A stretch of 64,000 bases of DNA from Pezicula radicicola (taxonomy: Eukaryota > Ascomycota > Leotiomycetes > Helotiales > Dermateaceae), in contig PDUO01000004.1 of NCBI GenBank assembly GCA_003008705.1, positions 930,001 to 994,000 on the forward strand. The letters run 5' to 3'. Shown here one piece after another: positions 11,740 through 23,654 of the stretch. Position 1 is the stretch's first letter; each line of letters starts with the position of its first letter. The translations under genes and the position numbers were made by a program. Below the pieces are notes generated by a model. That model was not told the DNA's origin and did not search any database. It saw nothing but the letters and a program-made list of their open reading frames with translations.

Positions 11740-11840
11740 GGGGCGTAAGTACTCGAATACTCCAAGGCGCATTTGACAAAACAAAATAGTCTTTATTGTG
11801 TTGCTAGTGCCTGGCCAACAGCAGGCTCTTACAACGCCCC
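11740..11840 (-). mobile_element. LTR-like fragment
   Basis: A GGGGCG(T/TTG)TAAG inverted repeat bounds the stretch (11740-11749 and 11828-11840). On minus it begins TGTAAGAGCC, carries an AATAAAG polyadenylation-like signal (complement of 11789-11800) and ends CTTACG. It resembles a short retrotransposon LTR, but no matching target-site duplication or second LTR was found. Confidence 0.3.
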
Positions 11841-12489
11841 GAACGAACCGACATCCTATAATTGGTGTAGGTACAGACAAGTAGACGATGATTCTATAGT
11901 AATATGCTCTCTAATCTAAAGACAAAGAATAGATAGCAAGGGAATAGACTTTAGCTCACGCATGTCCGTTTCCTAGTAATTGAATTGTCTATTAGGGTCT
12001 CTGGATATAGGGGAGGATGTAGGTAGATTGTTGTATAGTGTACGAATTTATATATCTTAGAGGATAGTTACCTATATATTAAGAACTATATAGATAGGGA
12101 TGGTTTGAAGAGGGTTTTTAGGAGATGTTTTCCTTTAATATATAGAGCTGCCTATTAGTATGTAGGTAGGTGCGGTGCCTCCTTATGCAGCTACTCTGTA
12201 CGCAAATGCGATTATCTACGAAGGGCTATTATATATAGGGTCTTTACGGGCCCTAGGCCAGAAGTAAAATTGAAACCACCACTAGTATACCTCCTAGTAT
12301 ATTACAATTAAGTTCCCCGAATCAATAGCTATTATCAACTGTCGGTGTAGGCAAGAAGAGGAAGCTAAGAAAGAAAAGAGTGACTTTTAAGTGATTATAA
12401 AGGGTCGAGAGATGCTAAACCTCTGCGGAAGTCGCAAGAACAAGCTAAGAAACTAGGTATCGGTATAATGCACTAACTTTACTACAAGT

Positions 12490-12575
12490 TTTAAATCAAA
12501 TACTAGAATTAAGTAAGCTACTCGAATTAAGTTAGTTATTCAAGTAAGTGAGTTACTCAAAAAAGTAAATTGCTA
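12490..12575. repeat. Degenerate AAGTAACTTACTTGA-type tandem repeat, cluster B
   Basis: Several imperfect units such as GAATTAAGTAAGCTACTC and TCAAGTAAGTGAGTTACTC in tandem. Same family as the clusters near 5.9, 37.5 and 56.3 kb. Confidence 0.55.
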
Positions 12576-13496
12576 TGCCCCTAGATAGACTATTATTTCT
12601 CCCTCTTAGATGTAGTTATATGCCATTGTCTACAATTTATGGAAATTTTTCTAGTTTCTTAGATGCTGAAAGAGCTAACATGTTGTGCCTCTAGGATAGA
12701 ATGAACTAGATTTCTTAGTATTGAACTACGACTTGGTGGAAATTGTATATGCATATAAGGAGTGAATTGTGAGTACTTGCCCTCTGAATACGAGGTCAAG
12801 TAGTAGGCTATATATACTAAATGAGGGGCATCGAATTCATCACGAATACCATACAAAATAGGTGATTTGTAATGTATAAGGCTTGTGTGGCCTTAGTTAC
12901 AGAACAGGGCGAATTAATTTAGATCTTACAAATCAGAAAGGATCGAAAATAAAGCTAATATGAGGATATACCCAATGCGATAGCACGTGATTTATGGACA
13001 CTTAGGATAACCCTACTATTGCTATAACTAAGAAAGGATTCCGTAATGAGCTTGCGGTCAATAATACATTTGATTTTATTACTGAGGAGCCTAATGATGG
13101 TACATCTACCTTAATTGTCGACAAGCAAAATTCTTCGCTTCTCTATAATAAACAAACAATTACACTCCTGATTCAAAACCAGGATCTCCTCTCGCCTAGT
13201 AATCTTTTTAAGCAAAATTGCGTTTTAAAACTAAGAGATTTTACCACTAAGGAAAAGAACTTCTTGGGTTAATAAACCATGTCATAGATTCACTTTATGG
13301 TTTAATGCATCCATTCAGCTTCTCTTTAACACTTTCTTATATGTCCTCTCACATCCTCGTCTAATCATTTCACTCCTGTATTGTATCATCAACACTCATA
13401 GCATATAGGTTTGATAATTTACTCCACTTCGTATAGATTGACTAAGTCTCTGCCTTTAGAGCTTCCACATTGTTTCCTAGTTCTACCAACCATACA

Positions 13497-13668
13497 CTGT
13501 CGACCTTCCTCGTCATACAGAGCTATACGCCAATTCTCCTCATTTTATTTAATGCCTACAATACTTCCTATCTTGTTTTCAAAGATTAATTCCATCTTCA
13601 AGATTGTTCAAGCTATGTTTCGCTTACTTCAATGTCTTCCACGTACTTAGCTCTAAGGTTGTTAGTTT
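13497..13668 (-). repeat. Decayed dispersed repeat, copy 2
   Basis: Partner of 11260-11419. On minus one frame keeps TNNLRAKYVEDIEVSET before a TAG, and further on a different frame gives ENWRIALYDEEGR. Stops sit at TAG/TGA/TAA codons that would be CAG/CGA/CAA with a single C-to-T change. Source family not recognised. Confidence 0.45.
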
Positions 13669-14241
13669 GCCATGCTGTATCTGGCTGTGCGTAATATCTG
13701 TAATGCTGTCTAGAGAAGATTAAGGGAAGGTGTAAGATTGATTTGCTACCTTAGTATAGAGCTCTTAATCTTATAGCCAGGTATCATAAAGGCCTGTGTG
13801 CCTAATAAGGAAACATAATGGTAGTAAAAATAAAGGGCATTTATTCAAACATACTGACTAGATGGCAGAAAGCTTAGATAACGATTTCTACTGCGATATT
13901 ATGACATGAATGGAAGACTGCAAGAAGTTGGAAGTCGAGGAAAGTACTCCGTACCTAGGAAATAAGAAATAGGGGTCGAGGCGAGGCGAAGCGAAGCGAC
14001 TCAGCTACCCCTGTCTAAAAGCTTGGCATCGCGTCTCCCTCTTCGGGTCCTCAACGCGATTAAATGATAATGTTCCACAACCACAAACGACAGCACAACG
14101 CCAGGACCTCCCTCCCCTCCATCTCCTCTCCACTGACGCCGATCTCAATCCCTATTCTCGATACGCCGTGCCTCCTTCAACATTGCTGTATACAGCTTGC
14201 CATCGGTTCTAACCCCCTAATTTCTGCGCTCTTCAACCACC

Positions 14242-15621
14242 ATGACCGACACACTACACAACGCGCCAATAGTCCTCGATAATGGATCAGGCACGATACG
14301 AGCTGGATTTGCAGGAGATGATCTTCCAAAGTGCTATTTTCCATCGTTTGTCGGAAGGCCAAAACATTTGCGGGTATTGGCAGGCGCATTAGAAGGAGAG
14401 GTGTTCATTGGAGATAGAGCACAGGAATTGAGAGGCTTGTTGAAGATCAAATACCCGCTGGAACATGGCATTGTTACGGATTGGGATGATATGGAGAAGA
14501 TATGGGAGTGGGTTTACGGCGAGGGGCTGAAGACGCTGAGTGAAGAGGTAAGCCGTCAATGTTTTGTTGCTGCGCCCTGCTGCCCTCTTAAATTTAAACT
14601 TTGAGCTGAAAATCATCATCATTCGCTGGCCTAATCAATATATATTCCTCCTCGGAGCTGACATACCATTTTAGCATCCAGTGCTTCTCACAGAACCGCC
14701 ACTCAATCCTAGGAGTAATCGCGACACGGCTGCTCAAATCCTGTTCGAGACCTTCAACGTACCAGCACTATATACATCAATTCAAGCAGTACTGTCACTG
14801 TACGCTTCCGGGCGGACGACGGGAATAGTCCTTGATGCGGGAGATGGAGTGTCACACGCCGTACCTGTCTACGAAGGATTTGCTATGCCCAGCTCAATAC
14901 GCAGGATAGATGTTGCTGGCAGAGACGTTACAGAGTATATGCAGACGCTATTACGGAAATCAGGCTACGTGTTTCATACCAGTGCCGAAAAGGAAGTCGT
15001 CAGGATGATCAAAGAGAAGGTCAGCTATGTTGCATCAGATCCTAAGAAAGAAGAGAAGGAATGGGCGGCCACGAAGATGGGGGAGGGAAAAGCAGTTGAG
15101 TATCAATTGCCGGATGGAAATAAGATTAAAGTGAGCAGTACCTTGGTATTTTCATGATTGAGTACTGACCTTGAAAACCAGATTGGGGCTGAACGCTTCC
15201 GTGCTCCTGAAATTCTGTTCGATCCTGAAATCATTGGACTTGAGTATCCAGGTATCCATCAAATTGTTGTTGATGCTATCAACAGAACTGATCTCGACCT
15301 TCGAAAATCCCTGTTCGGAAACATTGTCCTTTCTGGAGGTAGCACATTAACAAAGGGCTTTGGTGACAGATTGTTGCACGAGGTACAGAGGTTAGCCGTG
15401 AAGGATATGAGGATCAAGATCTTTGCGCCACCAGAGAGAAAGTATTCGACTTGGATTGGAGGTAGTATTCTGGCAGGTCTAAGCACTTTCAGAAAGGTGA
15501 GAACTTGCTCTCAAAATTTATAAATCCTTTGAAGGAATAGAAACTGACTTGACTTTAGATGTGGGTCAGTATCGATGATTGGCATGAGAATCCAGATATC
15601 ATCCATACCAAGTTGACGTAG
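14242..15621 (+). CDS. Actin-related protein Arp1 (centractin), dynactin subunit
   Basis: Exons 14242..14547, 14675..15130, 15182..15496 and 15559..15621 give 379 residues, the usual Arp1 length. Introns of 127, 51 and 62 bp are all GT-AG and the joins restore actin-fold sequence ([14 protein letters not shown], then [15 protein letters not shown], then [11 protein letters not shown]). Visible motifs are the phosphate-1 loop [18 protein letters not shown] near residue 10, phosphate-2 [19 protein letters not shown], the adenosine loop [19 protein letters not shown] and [17 protein letters not shown]. In Neurospora this protein is ro-4. It forms the short filament of dynactin that links dynein to cargo and moves nuclei along hyphae (family knowledge). 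Arp1 is preferred to actin because of the divergent N-terminus and the [10 protein letters not shown]-terminus in place of the conventional actin tail. Confidence 0.9.
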
Positions 15622-18241
15622 TCGACTGGCAGCCCTTCGCTATTCCACGTCCGTCTCATTTCGGCCTCAAACCTTGACTGTTCCAGCTTGCTCAAAGAAC
15701 TGAGCATTAATAATCCTAGCTGGGCGTAATAAGTCGCTCTGACAATATTTCGAGTTCTAGTCACGGGAATCGTCGCTAGCAACTCGCTATTTACCACTTG
15801 ATCCCCCTATCACATCCATTGGACTCCAGATCTGGACAACATGCAGCATGGAGTTTATGTTACATTACACCAGTTTCCTACCTGCCTTATATTCCTTTTG
15901 GTGCGGTCACATCAAGATACTGTTATCTTTTGCGTATCTTGTATTGATGGCATTTCGCAGTATCACATCACGATCTGCATGTCTCACCTAAGTTGCCATC
16001 AGTTTCAAGGTGGCTGGGTCGTCTTTTAGGGTTGGATCGGTGTAAATTTTGTCACGAAGAAACGGTGGATGGTATATCAAGCTTCAATGGATTGTACAAA
16101 AAGCCTCAGACGCCTGTAAGAAGACCAAGACATAATCAATGATACCCAATACCATTTCATAATCCAAGAACAGACTAGTCTTCCATATGTCGTTGGTAAA
16201 TCACACGAAGACTTCATTTGGGTAGCAATGAGCGTCGCACAATGCAGAGGCCTCATTACTCACCGACATTCTCAAATATCCTAGATTCTGCAGTCCGGGA
16301 TGCCCTATTTGCTATACGGAGCTCAACGGCAAGCCGAAACTTGCCAAAGCATAAGACCACATGGCTGAGGATGCCCCTCTCTTGCCCTGACAGTGTAATA
16401 TGACAGGTCGTCTATGACGACTTGTGTCTCAACCCGCATCACAGGAGCTACTTCTCACCACTACGAGCCGCGGCCAGCGTCGCTCTGTAGCGGCTAGGCT
16501 GTCACAGAGCTGAGCATGTGGTATATCCTCCTTTTTCCCGGGTGGGAGTACAAGTACAAAAACCCCATTTCCCCTTGACCGCTGCTTCACCATGTTTCGT
16601 GCCTGAACCCCCCACGAATATCAAGGGAATACAGGTATTATTCTCATATTCTAGCATATACGTATCACAACAGCGTTGCTCTTTGCTTCTCTTACCAAGA
16701 GAATCATGGCACAGAGATCTTTCAGGACAAGACTTGCAAAGTAGACACATCATCCATCCCACGAAATATCTCCGTTGTTGCCGAATTACAAACGACTCAG
16801 GGTAAGTGTCTAAAGCAACATATCTTGTCAATAAAGTAACCACACCAACCAAAGCATATCGCGTACAGCACCGTTCTATGTAGTGCGTGATGGGTATAGG
16901 AGTACGCCGCTGAAGGTGGGTGAAGAGGGTCCGACTGACCATCCTCAGAGCCATACCAGCCATGGAACTCATCCCACCGTTACTCAGTGGTGTCTTCATT
17001 GTCCTTGCTACTTAGCAATGTTCCCCAGAATGTCCCGTCCTGGGACAGCATCAATCAGCTGTGCAGTCGCATCCTGCCCTGTCCTTGACACTTCGGCGAA
17101 GTCCTTGCGCCAACACTCGTTCAGGCTGTTTGCTCATCAGAGCCAGCAAGCAATCCAGCACATCGCCATCATCTATTTGATAGCACGTGGTACAACGTTG
17201 ACTAGTTATGAACTTGGCGACCGGCTTAAGGACTTCAGCTCTTGTCTCTCCTTTCGCTCGTACCATCGGTCCTTCTTTCAATTCATGGACCGTTGTGCCG
17301 TTTCGAAACGGATGTTGTGCCACCGCCAGCACTTAAATATTTGATATTATCTTCGCCCTCGAACCCACCAATAGACAGCAACCAGAACGTGACTTCTTTT
17401 ACATCGGACATACCTCCGGGGATCGCTTCGTATGCTCTCTACAACAATAGCAATAATATCTCAAAAATAATATGGAGATGAGAATGTTGTATCCCGTTGT
17501 GCGAAAACGCAGATGGAGAAGTGGAAGGGGAACGGGACATGCAAAATAAAGATTGCGCATCCTACGAGGCTGATTGACCTTCTTATTGAAGCAAGGTGCC
17601 CTGTCTGTATTCTGCGCACCCATCTGATTTTTGCATGCACCAATGCAAAACTAAGTGTGCCGTTTCGCTCATCCGATTTGTCGCTGTGGAACGTGATACA
17701 GGAACACATTTTCAGCCCAACAGAGCCCGGGAGTATGGGATAAGTGGGGTCTTGTTGCTATTTCATTGCATGGTATTGTGCATAGAGATGTCAAGAGTCA
17801 ACGTACTGATCATTAGCTTCATGCAGTTGTAACTAACTGACTTGAAGTTAGTGTGGCGAAAGACAAGAGAAGTTCAACAAGAAACGGGACAAAAGCTTCA
17901 TCATTGGGTCAATCTTCACAGCGAGTTCGGAAAACAATGCTGCAATCGAGGCGGTTCTTTGTACTACAACTCATGGCCAGCATAAACTTTTCAGCCGGCG
18001 GCAACTTGGGCTGCATCCGGGGCAAGATCCGAGAAGGGAACAAGCAGAGAACACCTGGTCCATCCACGCTTGTTTCCAAAATCCTTTCCATAGCAGAAGA
18101 CCACCCAAACTCACTATCTCCTCCGGTCGTGTTCCAACACGCAAAAAGTTACAACCGAGTACCGCCCAACAATTGAAAAGCCTTCAAGTCTGTTCGGCAG
18201 AAACACAGAAAACATCATCAACCTAGAAGCCATATCCCGAG
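15622..18241. other. Intergenic with no supportable gene
   Basis: Base composition is ordinary and several open frames occur, the longest 165 codons on minus (16502-16999). None has domain resemblance, coherent flanking exons or a credible start. The part after about 17800 is the 3' flank of the small Cys-rich gene. Confidence 0.45.
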
Positions 18242-18585
18242 TCAATGACGGGATCCATAGCTTTGTTGTCCACCACTAGGTCGCATTTGAGATCCTCCAG
18301 AATATCCATCGGTGCCTCCTGAGTGAGATGTGTATCCACTGGCATAGTAACCTGAGCTTCTAGGTGTTGTACAGTGAGAGCATGGAGACCAGACTGTTCC
18401 AGTTTGTTGACAGAATTTACAACTTAGGACCCTGCGAAGTAATTAGGATGGAAATTTCTCAGTAACGCGAGATGGAAAAAATCCCATCCATACATTCTCG
18501 GATGAGCACCGCATTCGCCACAAGTACATGCGACTTGACCGTTTATACAGCAGCAGTCTGATTGTTGTTGCGAGTATTGAGGCAT
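18242..18585 (-). CDS. Small cysteine-rich, probably zinc-binding protein, two exons
   Basis: Found by reading minus directly. Exon 1 is 18585..18494 (ATG at 18585, 30 codons + 2 nt). The intron 18493..18432 is 62 bp (GTATGG...TTCGCAG, CTAAT branch-like site). Exon 2 is 18431..18242, ending in TGA. The split ATG codon keeps the frame, giving 93 residues. The first half holds SDCCCINGQVACTCGECG (residues 9-26). Just after the junction comes SCKFCQQTGTVWSPCSHC (CxxC-x9-CxxC, a zinc-ribbon spacing). The tail is Gly/Ser/Tyr-rich (GYYASGYTSHSGGTDGYSGG). There is no signal peptide. A TATA box lies at 18764-18770. I do not recognise the family; a metallothionein-like or zinc-ribbon role is inferred only from cysteine spacing. 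Confidence 0.65.
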
Positions 18586-18763
18586 TTTTTAATATAGAAA
18601 TGGTTTGGGTTGATTGGTGTAGAAATGCGTGTGGAGTGTAATGAGTAATATGAAGCTGATAGATAGCTTTAAGCTTGTCGCCAAAGAGTTGAGAGCAAAA
18701 GACCGCGTTACTTTGGAGCCGTAACTTACAACAATGAAGAGAAAGGGGGGCGTGAAAGCTACC

Positions 18764-18770
18764 TTATATA
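18764..18770 (-). promoter_or_regulatory. TATA box of the small Cys-rich gene
   Basis: TATATAA on minus, about 180 bases before the start codon. A pyrimidine- and CA-rich leader follows. Confidence 0.5.
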
Positions 18771-20923
18771 GAAAATGGGAATCTCCCCATGTCAGGTTTC
18801 GAAATAACAGACCAGACGACATCACATCATCTTGTGTATCCTCAAGATCCAAGAAATCCACAAAGGATTATGGAGGATGATAGCCTGTGTTCCCATTGAT
18901 GAACTGTCTGCTGCTACCCAGCCAGCAGGATAGTGGGATGGATGGAAACACAAGAAATAATACCTAACAACAAGTACTACTAGTACCATACAAGTATACG
19001 GTACAGTACATTACATCCAAACGGAAGGAAGCCTAAACCTTATCCAAAGTATACCTCACCGCCTCCAAGGATTGCAGACCACCACATGCAACATCAAGAT
19101 CAAAGATAAATTATTGGAAGGTGACAACGTGTATACTTGTACATACATTGCAGGGACCACTATAGTGGAAAGTAAGTCTGCTGATGGTATGGTAATGATG
19201 ATCCATGATCCATCCTATCCGTTTGAACGGTAATCGAAGCTGCCACGAGTCTCCTATCAATGGCCTGCAAGCTCATAGGCAAAACAAGGCAACTTCGACT
19301 AACTGCCTTGCAGGGGGGGAGGCTCCAACGTACAGCTTACAGCTTAGCTAGCTACCTAGCCAGTGGACATCCCGACCGACATTTCGATGTAAGATGGGCG
19401 ACTACGGTAAGAAGATCCTAACTTCTTACCAATAGAGGAGAGTCCCAAATATTGTGAAACATGAAGAAGGGGAAGCAGGAGCTAGCTGGTGGAATCTAGG
19501 TTTTCCGAGTGTGCCTCGTGGCTTCTCGTCGTGTGGTAGGTAGTTACTTGAAGGTTGATTGGGGTTAGGAAGTTCATGCAAACCCAAGCATTGTGAGTGA
19601 CATGATATGATTGATGGCTTGACGCTTGCCGACGCGCTACCTTAGGCTATACTTTCGATACATCAAATCCAATTGCAGGTCTTTTTTTTATACCTTAAAT
19701 TATAACCAGTAATCAAGCGATAACAATTCCAATACTACCTCACGCTGCCCTGGGAACCACAGATTCGGAACTTGGAGGTGTTGAACGTTGTCAGGTCTCA
19801 TTTACCAATAGGCAAGCTCGCTTAGAACTTAGTAACCGTAACACAACATCCAGCTTCTAGAACCACTAAGAATATTTGAAAAAAGCAGTCAGTCCCTGAC
19901 CCTGAGAAACCGATGGTTTGTTTCGCAAACAAGGTACAGCATCTTGGTGACAGTGTGTGTGGTTTTCAAGGAAGAATGCGGTGAGGGGTCATTAAAGGGG
20001 AGAGCATGAATGCTGCACAGCTTATGTAGTGAAGTAAGGCCAGGAAAGCCACTATTTAATATCATCGATGCACGAAGATCATACCTAGTCGGTAAATATA
20101 TAAAGTCTGTACCGTAAACTAGCAGCGCGCTAACCGCTGGAATGAATGCAATTATTGGTATACTTTGGACATTTTAAGGTTCTGTGAGAGATGCAAGTTG
20201 AAAGACTGCACGAGCTCTCCCAACTGTCTACTCTAGCGCCGCACTCGGATCTATGCTATAATATCATTCATTTTGGAGTTTAAAATTCTGGGTTGGTAAG
20301 CGGCTAAGGCCATCTGTGCGGGCTACTGCATCTTACCTCTGTACCCATCCGTTGAGATGATACATCTCAGCTCGAGGCTACAACGGCTTTTCGGCAAAGA
20401 CTTGCAAGATTCAAAGTGCTCCTTGAGATCATGAGACTTCATTTCCGCTGATGTAGTCCGACTTTTGACCATGGCCATTTTATTGGGCAATTAATTTAGA
20501 AGTAGAAAGAAATTGGTGTTCCCGGATTGGCTGGCTTCACAAAGTCGGGATGTTTACAACTCTCACCAATACCAAATTTGAGACAATTGGTGACACATGG
20601 TATCTATGTAAAGAACTACTCATTCTCTGCTGCAACTTAAGCCTAAAAAGCTGAAAACATAATGTTGAGGCCATTGTAATCGGAAGCCCAAGCGCCATCC
20701 TTGAGAGCGCCGAAATGCACAAAGGAAATCCTCTGAAACTTCCCCCAAAAGTCGTCCTTGCAATTAACTCCCCTCAGAGCCCGTAAGGCGCTCCTTATCC
20801 TTGTACCGAAACAATCCTCCCAAATCCCGAATCCATGAAAATACGCGTGCTGACCTTCCTCTTCGACACCAAATCAATTCAATGAATCATACCTCTACCA
20901 GTAGCGACATAACTCTAAGAAGT
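18771..20923. other. Intergenic, upstream of the small Cys-rich gene and 3' of the FHA gene
   Basis: No gene is seen. The stretch 18955-19025 is rich in GTAC/TACTAG short palindromes (AGTACTACTAGTACC). No longer structure was recognised. Confidence 0.45.
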
Positions 20924-23654
20924 TCACAGGAACTCTGGAGCAGTTGCGACAAGAAGAGAGAATAATCCAGCGGTAGCAGCAGCTCCTCCAAGAGCAACAT
21001 AACCAACTCTTTCCATATATTTCCGCATTCTCTTTGCTGGTCGCTGTTCAGTAGTGTTCGCCGCTGCCATATGGTTGATGGATGGGTGAATTTCGTTATC
21101 AGCTCGAGGTGTTAATGTAGACATGTCTTGTTCTTGGTTGTTTGAAGCAGACTTCGATGCGTTTATCCGACCCGGCATTCTATTTGACACTGATTGACTC
21201 GATACTTCTGCAGAAGGTGTAGAAGATGCCCATTCCTGGATTTCTTTCTCAACAACACCTGAAATATCATCGGCCTTTCGCTTTAAGTTCTGAGGCTTTT
21301 GGATCGTGGAGGAACTTTCAATGATATCATGGATGCTGAGTCTACGGACTTGCTGTGCTGGTGCCGACTGGTTGACCTGGTTCGCAGCGGCTAGTGCTTT
21401 ACTCTCATTATACATTGCAGCGCTTGTCATATCGAGCTCTGGACTAATACTACGTCCCAAGGCAGGAGATGACGGTAAAAGGGGAGCCATGTCAAGAGAG
21501 TCCAATTTCTCCGCTGTCGGTGATATTAGCGGAGATATGTAAACGCCACTGGTAAGAAACCTACAATAGTCATAGTCCATAGAAAAACTCTGATTCTGGA
21601 TCGTCGTGGCACCCAATGGCTTCTTCATAGGGACAAATGTAGAAGCTGTTTCGTCGTCGAGAGGGGTCACCTCCATTGTCTCGTTGTGTGCCTGTTTTAG
21701 ACCAGGAAGGCTCGCGGGTGGGCAGGTCGCTCCTACTTCAAACTTAGCACGGTTACTCTCTCGAGCCTCGAAGTAGGCTTGCTTGCCCAATCGTTCACCA
21801 AGACGCTGAAGAGAAGTAACCTTACGCCAGTTTTCAGTCGGCAAGTAGTGGACTTTGACAGAGTTGACAGGATATTCAAGCATAGTATCCTGGCGAGCAG
21901 AGGTCTTGACCATTGCTGCATCAGACGGACTTGGACGCCTATGAATGGAATTGCCTTGTAGTTGAGCGCCAGCTATCAGTGGTGACGGGGTATCCGAAGT
22001 TGCGGTGACAGGTTCTGGGATACTCGCGGCGGCGAGTAGAGCTGAGAAAAGAGGGCGTTCGTTTGAGAAGGCGACGTGCTTCGATGGCTCATCCGTCTCT
22101 TGGACACTGGCATCTGAAAAGCCTTGGCTGGGTGCGTTCTCACCCTCCTCATGTTCAGAGGACTCCTCAAAAAGCTCCCGAATACCTGTGGCCCCAACAT
22201 CAGTGAGGCAAAGCTCGCTTTGACTTTCATCCTCTTCAAGTACATCCTCGGATGGCTCAACAAGTTCGCGAGTGCTGGATCCGGAAGCCTGTGTGCTCAA
22301 CTGATGAAAATGCACAGAGCGCGGGGGACGGTCTGTTTGGTGCATGCTATGCGAAGGAGATGGTAATTCCAGTTCATGTTCATCGTAGTCAACGCCAGGA
22401 ACCATGTCATCCTCGTTCTCGCTGTAGAAGCCAAACTCGGATGTGTCATGCTCTGAGGAAATATGTTCGGAATCTACATCGTCTGAAGAATAGTTGGACT
22501 CGATGATTGAGCCTTCCTCTTCAGAATCACTCTCATCAATTATGACCGTAGTCTTATTTTCTATAGATTCTTCCTCGTTGCAAAGATCAACAACACCTTT
22601 GTGCTCTAAATTGATGACGTTTTGTTGAGCTGGTGCGTCTCTGTTGGTTGGCTTGGTACTGGATTCGACATTCTCTGAATCATCTTGTGTGAGATCAATT
22701 GGGTCTGAGGCAATGGATGCTTTGACTGGAGACTTCCCGGTCGAAACACTCTCCTCGCTGGAATCATCCTCCATCTCATCCACACCATATATCTCCTCGT
22801 CACTGAATTCTTGATCATCTTCTATGTCCGATGACTCTGGGAATGCAAATGTGTTGGCCGTGGAGGACCTATTAGAACAATAGATTAGCTTGTGTACAAC
22901 TGCGAGAATATACAGATGGACAATACTTACTTCCATGGCGAGGTTTCGTAGTTGATCCTGAAGCCAACTGCTGGAAAAGACTCAGGACCCCGTGAGACTT
23001 CAGCACCGAAAACCACGTTGTCGCCATCCTTGAAGGTTTGCGCTTCCTTAGGAGGTAGCTGACAGTTGTTAAGGAACGTTCCATGCATAGAGCCAATATC
23101 CTTGAGTGTCACAGTCTAGAGCATGTCAGCAAGTAAATCTAGGAGCGGGGACTATCTTTCCTACATTGTTTTCCATGCTTAGCTCAATCTCCGCATGGTT
23201 GCGGGACATAACAGGGCTATCAAACCAGGCGTTATCTATAGCTCCCATCAAACCCTTACTCAGACTCTTTGAAGCACGTCCGACTTGTATGGTTCTCTTC
23301 TCCGGGGTAAGATGCAAAAATCGTTTGGGAGGAAACACTTCGTTATTTAAGGCCGTGAGTGTGATGTTCACTAATGTCGTCAGCTCTGAGTTCAGAATAT
23401 TAAGTTCTGGGTCTAGTAGAAAGGCCAGGCAGCAATAACCAGCTCGGTAGCAAGAAACTTGCGAGTAAAGGACCAGCCACAACTTTTGCGTCAAGTGACA
23501 GCAGATGAGATACTCTAGAACGACTTGCTGCGGATATCTCTGTGGTCAAGTCCAAGAATCCCATTCACGCCGACTCCGGCGGCAGCAGCAGCCTTGCGCG
23601 TACAGCACGATAAGGAAATGATTATGGGCGACAAGTCGTACCTTGAACAGCCAT
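20924..23654 (-). CDS. FHA-domain protein with C-terminal membrane anchor
   Basis: Exons 23654..23642, 23385..23165, 23115..22931 and 22868..20924 give 787 residues. Exon 1 is only 13 nt (MAVQ + G). The first intron is 256 bp and the others 49 and 62 bp, all GT-AG with phases that fit. The FHA domain spans about residues 25-130: FLHLTPEKRTIQVGR, then SPVMSRNHAEIEL and LKDIGSMHGTFLNN. These contain the GR, SRxHA and GSxxGTFxN residues that bind phosphothreonine in this fold. A long acidic, Ser-rich middle (runs such as SDSEEEGS and EESSEHEEGE) follows, then a basic stretch (KRMRKYMERV) before a hydrophobic C-terminal segment VALGGAAATAGLFSLLVATA. This suggests a tail-anchored phosphopeptide-binding protein. 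The layout recalls SLMAP/Vps64-type proteins, but the acidic middle differs and I do not assign a name. The 13-nt first exon is the least certain part. Confidence 0.8.

Larger units (their letters stand above)
10991..14241. other. AT-rich, gene-free block with decayed repeats
   Basis: No intact gene is seen. Stops are dense in all frames. It holds a diverged repeated segment (11260-11419 and 13497-13668), an LTR-like fragment (11740-11840) and a degenerate tandem cluster (12490-12575). The character suggests old transposon DNA, possibly altered by repeat-induced point mutation. The last 200 bases (from about 14040) are C-rich and form the promoter and leader of the actin-related gene. Confidence 0.55.

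Noticed and set aside
16502..16999. 165-codon open frame on minus
   Set aside because: No domain resemblance, odd composition with scattered Cys, no flanking exon, and an overlapping competing frame on plus.
18589..18861. 90-codon open frame on minus upstream of the Cys-rich gene
   Set aside because: It covers the TATA box and leader, and its sequence is typical translated promoter DNA.
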